Shown in pieces: positions 16,279 through 23,944 of a stretch of 40,223 nt of DNA. The notes beneath the pieces are model-generated. The model did not search any database, was not told the DNA's origin, and saw nothing but the letters and a program-made list of their open reading frames with translations. The translations under genes were made by a program, and so were the position numbers. The stretch is from an uncultured Sutterella sp. (lineage in GTDB: Bacteria > Pseudomonadota > Gammaproteobacteria > Burkholderiales > Burkholderiaceae_F), in NCBI GenBank assembly GCA_900754475.1, contig CAAECY010000066.1, positions 1-40,223 on the forward strand, in the 5' to 3' direction. The first letter of the stretch is position 1. Each line of letters opens with the position of its first letter.

Positions 16279-16300
16279 GGGCGGTTTGCCGCCCGTTTTC
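16279..16300 (+). terminator. Orphan terminator-like hairpin
   Basis: The stem GGGCGG-TTTG-CCGCCC is followed by GTTTTC on the plus strand. No plus-strand gene precedes it. It might end a small RNA or act as an attenuator in a long suhB leader. Confidence 0.45.
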
Positions 16301-16334
16301 GTCATCGTTTCGTCACGAAAGTGCTCCAGGACTA

Positions 16335-16356
16335 GGGAAAACTACCGCGTTTTCCC
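16335..16356. repeat. Inverted repeat upstream of suhB
   Basis: Perfect 8-bp arms GGGAAAAC and GTTTTCCC are separated by 6 nt. The position, about 25 bp upstream of a weak -10 candidate, would suit a regulator site. Confidence 0.5.
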
Positions 16357-16506
16357 CCACCTCGGACGGGCTTTGCGTTAAACTCTTCGCCCGATATCGG
16401 AGGGTTGGCCCCGTCGGGCCTCTCTCCGCTTTGCATTTTTAAAGTCCGGGGTCGCTATTCGTCGCGCTCCCCGGGCCCCGTGTTCTCTTTCAATTCGAGC
16501 CCCTCC

Positions 16507-17481
16507 ATGTCCACGTCGCAACTCTCCGCCTATATTGCAACGGCCGTCAAAGCCGCTCGCCGCGCCGCCAAGGAAATCCTCCGCGCCGCCAACGACCTCG
16601 ACCGCCTCACCGTCGAAGCCAAGGCCGCCAACGACTTCGTGACGAGCGCCGACAAGGCCGCCGAAGAAGCGATCGTTCAGGAGCTGCAGGCCGCTTACCC
16701 GCGTCACGCCTTCCTCACGGAAGAAGCCGGTCGCATCGGCGGCAAGAGCGACTACCTCTGGATCATCGACCCGATCGACGGCACGACCAACTTCATGCAC
16801 GGTCTTCCGCAGTACGCCGTCTCGATCGCGCTCGCCTACCGCGGCGAAGTGGTGGCGGCCGTCATCTACGACGTGGCGAAGAACGAACTCTTCACGGCCG
16901 CGAAGGGCCAGGGGGCGTTTCTCGACAACCGCCGCATTCGCGTCTCCGACACCGTGGACCTGCGCCGCTCGCTGATCGGCACGGGCTTCCCCTTCCGTCG
17001 CACGGACGATTTCGACGCCTATATGACGGGCTTTCGCAAGGTGGCCGAACGCTCGGCGGGCATCCGTCGTCCGGGCTCGGCCGCGCTCGACCTCGCGTGG
17101 GTCGCCTGCGGCCGCTACGACGGCTACTGGGAAGCGGGCCTGAAGCCCTGGGACATCGCCGCGGGCGGCCTCCTCGTTCTCGAAGCGGGCGGCCTCATCA
17201 CCGACCTCGAAGGCGGCGAAAAGTGGCTCGAAACGGGCTCGGTCTGCTGCGGCACGCCGCGCATCTTCGCGAAGCTCCTCCCGCTCGTCGGCCGTCTTGA
17301 AAAGACGGAAAAAGCCGAAAAGAGCGAAGCCGAAGCTGCGGCCCCGAAGAGCACGAAGACCCTGACGACGAAGGTCGAAAAGGCGGCCGAAGAAGCCCCG
17401 AAGGCCGAAGCGGCTCCCAAGGCTGAAAAGGCTCCCGCCAAGAAGCGCGCTCCGCGTAAGCCGAAGGCCGCCGCGGAATAA
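16507..17481 (+). CDS. suhB: Inositol-1-monophosphatase SuhB with Ala/Lys-rich tail
   Basis: This 324-residue protein is a metal-dependent phosphatase acting on inositol monophosphates. In E. coli SuhB also joins the NusA/NusB/boxA complex on rRNA. The metal-site motifs are present: the glutamates in FLTEEAG (72-73), IDPIDGTTNFMHGLP with Asp88 and Asp91, and KPWDIAAGGLLVLEAGG. The catalytic domain ends near residue 264. The remaining 60 residues are almost only Ala, Lys, Glu and Pro (APKAEKAPAKKRAPRKPK), like a histone H1-type tail, which is not part of the usual roughly 265-residue enzyme. The ATG at 16507 was chosen because homologous residues start there; the frame is open to 16405. Two terminators follow. 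Confidence 0.92.
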   Translation: MSTSQLSAYIATAVKAARRAAKEILRAANDLDRLTVEAKAANDFVTSADKAAEEAIVQELQAAYPRHAFLTEEAGRIGGKSDYLWIIDPIDGTTNFMHGLPQYAVSIALAYRGEVVAAVIYDVAKNELFTAAKGQGAFLDNRRIRVSDTVDLRRSLIGTGFPFRRTDDFDAYMTGFRKVAERSAGIRRPGSAALDLAWVACGRYDGYWEAGLKPWDIAAGGLLVLEAGGLITDLEGGEKWLETGSVCCGTPRIFAKLLPLVGRLEKTEKAEKSEAEAAAPKSTKTLTTKVEKAAEEAPKAEAAPKAEKAPAKKRAPRKPKAAAE

Positions 17482-17493
17482 TCGCCGCGCCCG

Positions 17494-17523
17494 AGAGACC
17501 CGACACTCGTGCGGTCTCTTTTC
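17494..17523 (+). terminator. First suhB terminator
   Basis: The stem AGAGACC / GGTCTCT with a 12-nt loop is followed by TTTTC. It starts 13 bp after the suhB stop codon. Confidence 0.8.
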
Positions 17524-17545
17524 GGCCTCGGCCGACTCCCGCAAG

Positions 17546-17582
17546 AGACCCCGATCCGCACGACGGACTTCGGGGTCTTTTC
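17546..17582 (+). terminator. Second suhB terminator
   Basis: The stem AGACCCCGA-TCCG / CGGA-(CT)-TCGGGGTCT is followed by TTTTCGTTT. Together with the preceding hairpin it forms a tandem terminator pair before mutS. Confidence 0.88.
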
Positions 17583-17666
17583 GTTTCGCAATGCCGTGTT
17601 GGGGCGCCTCCGGCGCGCGCATGCGAAAATAATCCTCTTTCGATACCGATCCTTTACCACGATCCC

Positions 17667-20393
17667 ATGGGCACCATCGACCTTCAGACCGAGTCGCTTT
17701 CGCAGTTCACGCCCGCCATGCGGCAGTTCGTCGAAATCAAGCGTCGCTACCCCGAGCAGCTCGTCCTCTTTCGCATGGGGGACTTCTACGAAACGTTCTT
17801 CGACGATGCGGCGAAGGCCAATCGCCTGATCGGCATCACGCTCACGAAGCGCGGGAAGATGCCCGACGGCACGCCCATTCCGATGGCGGGGATTCCGATG
17901 GTGTCGCTCGACCAGTACGTGGCGCGCCTCGTCAAAATGGGCGAGAGCGTCGTCATCGCCGAGCAGCAGGGGGTGCCGGGGAAGGGCCCCGCGATGGACC
18001 GCAAGATCTCCCGCATCATCACGCCGGGGACGCTTACGGAAACCGCGCTCCTCCCTGAAAAATCCGACTCCGTCCTGCTGGCCGTTGCCGCGCCGAAGCG
18101 CCGTAAGAAGGGCGATGCGGCCTACGGCTTCGTGTGGCTCACGCTCTCGAGCGGCGACTTCCGTGCGGAAAACGTCTCCGCCGAGCAGTTCGAAACCGAA
18201 CTCGCGCGCATTGCGCCCTCCGAAATTCTCGTTCCCGAGCACCTGAAGCAGACGCTTCGCGACACGCACCCCGAGCTTGTGCTTACGTCGATGCCCGACT
18301 GGCATTTCGACGCGGCCCACGGGGAGGAGAACCTCAAGAAAGTCTTCGGCCTCGACAACCTCGACGCCTGGGAAATCGGCGGCTTCCCGCTCGTTCTCGA
18401 AGCCGCGAACGCGCTTCTCGACTACACCTCCGAAACCCAGGTCGACGCCCTCCCCTTCATCCGCCCGCTCAAACTCGTCACCGAAAACGAATTCATCGTG
18501 ATCGACCCGGCGAGCCGCCGCAACCTCGAAATCTCCGACACGGTGCGCCGCGACGCGGGCGAATTGACGCTCTTTTCGGTACTCGACGGGTGCCGCAGCG
18601 CCATGGGGAGCCGCGAACTCAAGCGCTGGCTCAATCAGCCGCTGCGAAGCGCCGAGACGGCGCGCGCCCGACACGATGCGATCGAACGCCTTGTGACGGA
18701 TGCCGACGACCGCGCGCGTTTGTCCGAAGAGCTCGACGCCCTTCCCGACATCGAACGCATCGCAAGCCGCATCGCGCTCGGGAGCGTCCGACCGCGGGAA
18801 CTCGCGTCGCTACGCGACGCGCTCCCTGCCGTGCGCGCCTTGGGCGAAGCGTTCGCGCAGTCGCCCGCCGCACTCTTTGCGGACCTCTCCCGCGTGCTCG
18901 ATCTGCCCGCGGACATCGAAACGTTGCTTCGCGAAGCGCTCCTTGAAGAGCCCGCCGTGCAGCTTCGCGACGGGGACGTGATTGCAAGCGGCTTCAACGC
19001 GGAGTTGAAGACCCTGCGCGACCTTCGCGACAACACGGGCCAATTCCTTTTGGACCTCGAAGCGCGCGAGCGTCAGGCGACGGGCCTCTCGACCCTTCGC
19101 GTCGAATTCAACAAGGTCCACGGCTTCTACATCGAAGTTTCGAAAGCGCAGTCGAAGGACGTGCCTCTGCACTACCACCGTCGGCAGACCTTGAAGAACA
19201 CCGAGCGCTACATCACGCCCGAACTGAAGAGTTACGAGGACAAAGCGTTGTCCGCCAAAGAGCGCTCGAGCGCTCTGGAGCGCGAGCTTTACCTCGAAGT
19301 CGTGAAGCGCCTGCAGCCCGAAGTCGCCCGCCTCATGGCGGCCGCTTCCGCCCTTTCGCAGTTCGATGCCCTCTTGGCGCTTGCGGAACACGCGATCGAA
19401 TACCGGTGGGTAAAGCCCGAACTCACGGACCGCTCGGGTCTTTCGATTGCAGGCGGGCGCCATCCGGTCGTGGAAACCGTGATCGAAAACTACGTCCCGA
19501 ACGACTGCCGGCTCGACGAAAACCGTCGCATGCTCGTCATCACCGGTCCCAACATGGGCGGTAAGTCGACCTACATGCGTTCCGTCGCCCTCATTGTGCT
19601 TCTCGCGTGGGCGGGGAGTTTCGTTCCGGCCGCCTCGGCCGAGATCGGGCCCGTCGACCGCATCCACACCCGCATCGGCGCCTCGGACGACCTCGCGCGC
19701 GGGCGCTCGACCTTCATGGTCGAGATGACCGAAGCGGCGACGATTCTGCACCAGGCAACGGACCGAAGTCTCGTCCTCATGGACGAAATCGGCCGCGGCA
19801 CGTCGACTTACGACGGCTTGTCGCTTGCGGCCGCGATCGCGCAGTCGCTCGTCGAAGACGCCCGAGCCTACACGCTCTTTGCGACCCACTACTTCGAACT
19901 TACGAAGTTCGCCGAAGAGCTGCGCGGTGTGGCGAACGTCCACGTCGCGGCTACGCAGGCAAAGTCCCGCGTCGTCTTCCTGCACGAAATCACCGAAGGG
20001 CCCGCGAACCGATCCTACGGGATTGCGGTGGCGCAGTTGGCGGGCGTTCCGCCCAAGGTCGTGCGCCGTGCGCGCGAAGTGCTGCGGGACCTCGAAGCGG
20101 GAAAGATGCCCGGGATGCAGCCGTCGCTCTTCGACCTGCCGCACGATCCGCTGCTCGACGCGCCCGCGGCGGACGATTTTGGTGACGATGCGTTCGAAGA
20201 AAAAGCTCCGGGGGTAACCGCCGAAGAGCTTCGTCCGTTCCTCGACCGCGTCGAAGCGCTCTGCGCGACGGACCTCGACAGTCTCACGCCGCGCGCCGCG
20301 CTCGAACTTCTCTACGGGACGCTTCCCGCGCTGAAGACGGCGCTCGAAGAAACCGAAGCGCGCCTCGAAGCATCCGAGGAGAGCAACCCATAA
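17667..20393 (+). CDS. mutS: DNA mismatch repair protein MutS
   Basis: The 908-residue MutS recognises mismatches and small loops and signals to MutL. The mismatch-binding Phe-X-Glu is in RMGDFYETFFDD (about residues 33-44). The connector, lever and clamp domains follow, then the ATPase with Walker A GPNMGGKSTYMR, the ST-loop region GASDDLARGRSTFMVEM, Walker B LVLMDEIGRGTSTYDG and the ATHYFELT histidine loop. At residues 818-822 there is QPSLF, matching the sliding-clamp-binding motif and sitting where E. coli MutS has its own (812-816). The C-terminal tetramerisation helices follow. The ATG at 17667 gives an N-terminus collinear with known MutS, though its ribosome site is weak. The gene is isolated upstream by two terminators. 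Confidence 0.97.
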   Translation: MGTIDLQTESLSQFTPAMRQFVEIKRRYPEQLVLFRMGDFYETFFDDAAKANRLIGITLTKRGKMPDGTPIPMAGIPMVSLDQYVARLVKMGESVVIAEQQGVPGKGPAMDRKISRIITPGTLTETALLPEKSDSVLLAVAAPKRRKKGDAAYGFVWLTLSSGDFRAENVSAEQFETELARIAPSEILVPEHLKQTLRDTHPELVLTSMPDWHFDAAHGEENLKKVFGLDNLDAWEIGGFPLVLEAANALLDYTSETQVDALPFIRPLKLVTENEFIVIDPASRRNLEISDTVRRDAGELTLFSVLDGCRSAMGSRELKRWLNQPLRSAETARARHDAIERLVTDADDRARLSEELDALPDIERIASRIALGSVRPRELASLRDALPAVRALGEAFAQSPAALFADLSRVLDLPADIETLLREALLEEPAVQLRDGDVIASGFNAELKTLRDLRDNTGQFLLDLEARERQATGLSTLRVEFNKVHGFYIEVSKAQSKDVPLHYHRRQTLKNTERYITPELKSYEDKALSAKERSSALERELYLEVVKRLQPEVARLMAAASALSQFDALLALAEHAIEYRWVKPELTDRSGLSIAGGRHPVVETVIENYVPNDCRLDENRRMLVITGPNMGGKSTYMRSVALIVLLAWAGSFVPAASAEIGPVDRIHTRIGASDDLARGRSTFMVEMTEAATILHQATDRSLVLMDEIGRGTSTYDGLSLAAAIAQSLVEDARAYTLFATHYFELTKFAEELRGVANVHVAATQAKSRVVFLHEITEGPANRSYGIAVAQLAGVPPKVVRRAREVLRDLEAGKMPGMQPSLFDLPHDPLLDAPAADDFGDDAFEEKAPGVTAEELRPFLDRVEALCATDLDSLTPRAALELLYGTLPALKTALEETEARLEASEESNP

Positions 20394-20448
20394 CGCTTTC
20401 GGCACGCCAACGCCGCTTCCCGCACCTTTTCTTTCGGAGGCCGAAGAC

Positions 20449-21969
20449 ATGACGATCCTCACCCGGTTCTTCAAGGCGCTGAGTCCCGTCAATTGGTTCT
20501 GGTTGACGTTCTTCGTGCTCGGAGCGGCCCTGCAGCTCTTCTCGGAGCCGTTCGCCGAGGATCCCGCGGGCGTTGCCGCGGGTGTCGGCGTTGCGGCCGT
20601 CGTGATTCTCCTTCCGACGGCGGTCGGCCTCTACCGAAGTCTTCTGCGGCCGTGGCGGTGGGTGCGCGACACGGCCTACCGCGCTTGGTACGGTTCGAGC
20701 GTTGCGCTGCTCTTTGCATCCTTCGTTGCAATCAACATCGCCCCCGAGAATTCCGCGCTCTTTGCGCTCTTTCTCGTCGCACACCTGGCGACGCTCGGCT
20801 TCGCACACCGCGCGCTGCGCGTCGCGGAGAAGAAACCGAAAGAAGAGCCCCTGCCTTCGGCCGAAGAAGGCGAGCACACCGAGGGCGCCCGAGCGAATGA
20901 AGAAGCGACACCTGCGGCGAACGACGCGAAAGCGAACGTCGTTTCGCGACTTCTCAGGGCCGTGAGTCCCGTCGCCTGGCTCTGGATGGCGTTGATCGGA
21001 CTCTTCATCGTTGTCGGCGTGCCGCCCGGGCTTCGCGCGGAAAGCGCGGGCGAAGCCGCTTCGGAAACCCCTTGGTGGATCGTTCTCGTTGCCGTCTTGA
21101 TTGCGGCAACCATCGTCGCGGACTTGGTCTACGGGCGGCTGCGCCCCTGGAAGTTCGTCCCCGACTGGGAATTTCGCTTTTACTACGGGACGAGCGCTTT
21201 GAGCCTCTTTGCGGCCGTTCTCGCGGCCGCGTTCGCGCTTCTCGTTGATTCGAACGACGATTCGAACGACCTTACGGCTTTCGGGATTGCGCTCGGCCTG
21301 CACGTCGTGACGCTCGGTCTCGCGTACCGCGCGCTGTGGGTCGACACTCCGGCCTACAAAGCCTACAAGGTGCGGGCGGCCGAACGCGCCCGGGTGATTG
21401 CCGAAACTGAAAAGCTGAGGGCGTTCGGCGCCAAAAAGCTGAAGGCGTTCCGAGCCGATTTCGGTTCGGGCCCCATGACGCCCGACTTTGTCGAGACGGT
21501 TCGCCAAGGTCGATACCTTCCGATCCTCCACACCTCGAACGGCCCCTTGCTCGACGAAGACGAATCCGTCGTCTTTCAGAGTTCCGGCCGGCGTCGGGAC
21601 GTGACGGAGCGCGTGACGGAGCATTCGGGCGGCTACTTGGGCGGCAGTCTCCGCGTCACGAAGAACATCTCCATGCAATTCGGCGGGATGGACGGGAAGC
21701 CCGTCTACGGTCGGGTCGCACAATCGACGCCCGGGGAACTCGTGCTCACGACCCGACGCGTCCTATTTCTTCAGTCCGAAAAGCCCTTCAGCATTCGACT
21801 CTCCGACCTCGATGCGGTCACCTCGGACGGCACCGCTCTCACGTTCCTCTCGGGCGACCGCTCCTACGCGGTGGAACTCTCGTTCAACGCCGCCTCCGTC
21901 TTTGACGACGCGCTGCGCGGGCTGCGCCGAGGGCTGCCCGTGCGCGAACTCGGTTCGTCGGACATTTGA
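20449..21969 (+). CDS. Membrane protein with duplicated transmembrane unit and PH/GRAM-like C-terminal domain
   Basis: I do not recognise a named family for this 506-residue protein. Residues 1-135 and about 163-310 are two copies of one unit. Each starts with an amphipathic RLL/RFF-helix and SPV-W-W (ALSPVNWFWL and AVSPVAWLWM), has a transmembrane helix, a second pair of hydrophobic segments, an RPW segment (LLRPWRWV and LRPWKFV), a Y-G-(T/S)-S-A-L segment, and ends in TLGFAHRAL/TLGLAYRAL. A charged linker (about 128-160) joins them. Residues about 345-500 form a soluble domain with GELVLTTRRVLFL and SIRLSDLDAV, a PH/GRAM-like pattern seen in many uncharacterised bacterial proteins. The ATG at 20449 has GGAGG 9 nt upstream. 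It lies 55 bp after mutS and ends in its own terminator. Confidence 0.8.
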   Translation: MTILTRFFKALSPVNWFWLTFFVLGAALQLFSEPFAEDPAGVAAGVGVAAVVILLPTAVGLYRSLLRPWRWVRDTAYRAWYGSSVALLFASFVAINIAPENSALFALFLVAHLATLGFAHRALRVAEKKPKEEPLPSAEEGEHTEGARANEEATPAANDAKANVVSRLLRAVSPVAWLWMALIGLFIVVGVPPGLRAESAGEAASETPWWIVLVAVLIAATIVADLVYGRLRPWKFVPDWEFRFYYGTSALSLFAAVLAAAFALLVDSNDDSNDLTAFGIALGLHVVTLGLAYRALWVDTPAYKAYKVRAAERARVIAETEKLRAFGAKKLKAFRADFGSGPMTPDFVETVRQGRYLPILHTSNGPLLDEDESVVFQSSGRRRDVTERVTEHSGGYLGGSLRVTKNISMQFGGMDGKPVYGRVAQSTPGELVLTTRRVLFLQSEKPFSIRLSDLDAVTSDGTALTFLSGDRSYAVELSFNAASVFDDALRGLRRGLPVRELGSSDI

Positions 21970-21976
21970 AAGATCG

Positions 21977-22010
21977 AAGGCCCGCCGTTTCGGCAGGCCT
22001 TTGTTCTTTT
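21977..22010 (+). terminator. Terminator of the duplicated-unit membrane protein gene
   Basis: The stem AAGGCC-GCCG / CGGC-GGCCTT with a TTT loop is followed by TGTTCTTTT. It lies 8 bp after the stop and before the convergent tetR-type gene. Confidence 0.85.
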
Positions 22011-22032
22011 CGGACTTTGGGCGGGCCTTCGG

Positions 22033-22659
22033 TCAGGCCTCCGGGCGCGCTTTCGCGCCTTCGACGAAGAACGCGGCCGCCCGTGCGCTCATCGCCTCGA
22101 CGTCTTCGGGACGAAAGTCGGGGAAGTCCTGCGACAGGAGGTACGCGTCCGTTTCCGAACGGATGATCGCCATCAGCTGCCGCGCGCGCACGTACGGGTC
22201 GGCGGGCGCGAGTTCGCCCGCGTCCATGCGACGCTTCAGGTAGGCGGCCACGGCCTGCATGGCCTCTTCGGGACCCGCGCTTCGGAAAATGCGTCCCACG
22301 TCGGAGTGCACCGACGCCCCCACGATCAGGCGGTAAAAGCGGCCGACCGACTTCTCGCGGTAGAGAAAGTCGAGCACGTGCCGGGCAAAGGTCTTGAGCT
22401 TCGCTTCGAGGGGCTCGGGCGAATCCTCCGCCGCCACCAGGTCCTCGACGGAGCGCGTGAGAAAGGAGGTCGCGTACCGCACGATCACCGCACGCAGAAG
22501 TTCCTCTTTCGACGGGTAGTAGTTGTAGAGCGTCGTCTTCGAGACGCCTGCTTCGCGGGCGATGCGGTCCATCGAGGCGCCCTCGAGCCCGTCGGCGTCG
22601 ATCAGAGCATAGGCGGCGGCAAGGATGGATTCCCTGCGAATCGGAGAAAGAGTCTTCAT
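22033..22659 (-). CDS. TetR/AcrR-family transcriptional regulator
   Basis: This 208-residue repressor-type protein has an N-terminal helix-turn-helix (about residues 10-58: AAYALIDADGLEGASMDRIA, then AGVSKTTLYNYYPSKEELL) typical of TetR. The C-terminal half is helical and resembles TetR_C domains of the AcrR/AefR kind (YREKSVGRFYRLIVG, DVGRIFRSAGPEEAMQAVAAYL). Such regulators release DNA when a small hydrophobic ligand binds. The ATG at 22659 has no strong ribosome site. It is divergent from the OmpV/MipA-type gene, whose promoter contains two related palindromes that are the best candidates for its operators. Confidence 0.92.
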   Translation of the reverse strand: MKTLSPIRRESILAAAYALIDADGLEGASMDRIAREAGVSKTTLYNYYPSKEELLRAVIVRYATSFLTRSVEDLVAAEDSPEPLEAKLKTFARHVLDFLYREKSVGRFYRLIVGASVHSDVGRIFRSAGPEEAMQAVAAYLKRRMDAGELAPADPYVRARQLMAIIRSETDAYLLSQDFPDFRPEDVEAMSARAAAFFVEGAKARPEA

Positions 22660-22893
22660 GCGGTACGTGTTGATTTTCGGGGTCGTTCTCGGTGTCGGCG
22701 GCGGAGCGTATCAAGCGCATCAAGCGTGCCGAGCAGGCCGCCCGGCCGACATCGAAGAAAAGAATAGCGGAAGGCGCGGCGGCCGTAAGTACGGGAAGAC
22801 GCTCACACCGGGCGGGCGAACGCCCTTCGAGCGTTTTTCAAGCGCTCTTCCGGCGTTTTCTTCGGGCTCCCGAAGAAAACGAACAGCTGTTCA

Positions 22894-22922
22894 TTGACAG
22901 CGCCCAAAAGTATAACTAAACT
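22894..22922 (+). promoter_or_regulatory. Sigma-70 promoter of the OmpV/MipA-type gene
   Basis: There is a perfect -35 TTGACA (22894-22899), a 17-nt spacer and a -10 TAAACT (22917-22922, 4 of 6). The start site would be near 22929, giving a leader of about 120 nt. The upstream operator copy covers the -10 and start site. Confidence 0.75.
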
Positions 22923-22935
22923 CCGCAGTCTAGTT
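22914..22935. promoter_or_regulatory. TetR-type operator, degenerate copy over the -10
   Basis: The 22-bp element has the outer arms AACTA / TAGTT and agrees with the downstream perfect-arm copy at roughly two thirds of its positions in the same register. The copies start 29 bp apart. Binding here would block RNA polymerase. Confidence 0.55.
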
Positions 22936-22942
22936 TTGCGAA

Positions 22943-22964
22943 AACTGAACTGTACGGTTCAGTT
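22943..22964. promoter_or_regulatory. TetR-type operator, palindromic copy downstream of the start site
   Basis: The 22-bp element has perfect 8-bp arms AACTGAAC / GTTCAGTT around TGTACG; 20 of 22 positions are symmetric. Size and symmetry suit a TetR-family dimer, and the tetR-type gene is the divergent neighbour. Confidence 0.75.
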
Positions 22965-23051
22965 CAATATACGATCGACCGATCGGAGCGTTGAGCCGTT
23001 CGGATCGATCTGCACGACTCCGACTTCCTTTTTCCTTCTTTGAGTGTTCTC

Positions 23052-23813
23052 ATGACCGCTTCGTTCCGCAAGCTTGCGCTCGTTTCCGCGCTTTCCGCCG
23101 CTTTTGCTCTGCCCGCCGCCCTTCAGGCTGCGCCCACCCAGGTGAGCCTCGGCGGCGCGCTCTACGTCACCTCGTCCGAGTACGTCGACACGGATCCCGT
23201 CTACTACCCGCTTCCCGCCCTCACGGTCGAATCGGACCGCTTCTGGGTGCACGGCGTCTCGGGCGGCGTCTACCTCTTCAAGAACGAAGCCCATTCCGTG
23301 CGTCTCGGCCTCGGCTGGATGCCGATGTACTTCGATCCGGACGACTCCGACGACGCGCGCATGAAGACCCTCAAGAAGCGCGACAGCTCGATGGCCGCCT
23401 CGGTCGGCTACCGCTGGACGAGCCGCTTCGGTATCGTCGACGCGAGCATGCACGTCGACGTGCTCGGTAAGAGCGACGGCATCCTCATGATCGGCTCCTA
23501 CCGCTACCCGGTGCGCTTGGGCGATCTGACGCTCGTCCCCTTCACCACGCTCACGTGGGCAAGCGAGAACTTTAATGATTATTACTATGGTGTCTCCAAC
23601 GCCGAATCGCGTCGCTCGGGCTTCAACGCCTACTCGCCCGACGCCGCCCTGACGCCCGCCTTCGGCATGGACGTCGACTACGCGCTCGGCGCGAACTGGT
23701 CGCTCTTCGGTACGGCTTCGGCGACCTTGATCCCGTCCGAAGTGAAGGACAGCCCGATCGTCGAAGACGACGTGAAGTGGGTGGTCGGCGCGGGCGTGCG
23801 CTACAACTTCTAA
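23052..23813 (+). CDS. OmpV/MipA-family outer-membrane protein
   Basis: The 253-residue precursor has a signal peptide (about 1-26, cleavage after LQA) and alternating hydrophobic strands ending in GAGVRYNF, with the terminal Phe of outer-membrane barrels. SVRLGLGWMPMYFDPDDS and AASVGYRWTSRFG match the MipA/OmpV pattern. MipA in E. coli scaffolds murein hydrolases and synthases, and OmpV-like proteins are often induced by antibiotics; the role here is unknown. The ATG at 23052 is chosen because the signal peptide starts there; a TTG at 23040 is in frame. A short run of AT-rich codons (23571-23592) encodes NFNDYYYG, probably a surface loop. Expression is predicted to be repressed by the divergent TetR-type protein. 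Confidence 0.85.
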   Translation: MTASFRKLALVSALSAAFALPAALQAAPTQVSLGGALYVTSSEYVDTDPVYYPLPALTVESDRFWVHGVSGGVYLFKNEAHSVRLGLGWMPMYFDPDDSDDARMKTLKKRDSSMAASVGYRWTSRFGIVDASMHVDVLGKSDGILMIGSYRYPVRLGDLTLVPFTTLTWASENFNDYYYGVSNAESRRSGFNAYSPDAALTPAFGMDVDYALGANWSLFGTASATLIPSEVKDSPIVEDDVKWVVGAGVRYNF

Positions 23814-23860
23814 ACGGAGAGATTCCGGGCGGAGGCGTGCAACCGCCGCCCGAATACTCG

Positions 23861-23896
23861 AAGGGGCGCGTACCGTTTCGGCACGCGCCCCTTTTT
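23861..23896 (+). terminator. Terminator of the OmpV/MipA-type gene
   Basis: The stem AAGGGGCGCGT-CCG / CGG-ACGCGCCCC with a TTT loop is followed by TTTTT. It is one of the strongest terminators in the window. Confidence 0.93.
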
Positions 23897-23944
23897 GTCG
23901 TTTAGATCTCGTTTCGAGGAATCGTTGCGGCGTCTTATGCGGAG

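Larger units (their letters stand above)
15889..16506. other. Divergent intergenic region, binding protein / suhB
   Basis: These 618 bp have no protein gene I can support; the short frames in them lack family features and ribosome sites. They hold a 7-7-7 palindrome (16213-16233), TTCATGAA (16236-16243), a plus-strand terminator-like hairpin with no gene before it (16279-16300), and an 8-bp inverted repeat (16335-16356). TAAACT at 16379-16384 is a weak -10 candidate for suhB. Confidence 0.5.
22660..23051. other. Divergent control region tetR-type gene / OmpV-type gene
   Basis: These 392 bp contain a well-formed rightward promoter and two palindromic operators (listed separately) in their right third. 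The base composition falls sharply at 22890-22980 compared with the flanking genes. The left two thirds show nothing clear; an open frame from 22625 lacks a ribosome site and family features. Confidence 0.6.

Noticed and set aside
22625..22897. Small open frame (90 codons) in the tetR/OmpV gap
   Set aside because: It overlaps the start of the tetR-type gene, has no ribosome site and turns into a Ser/Arg-rich run without hydrophobic pattern beyond the first helix-like stretch.
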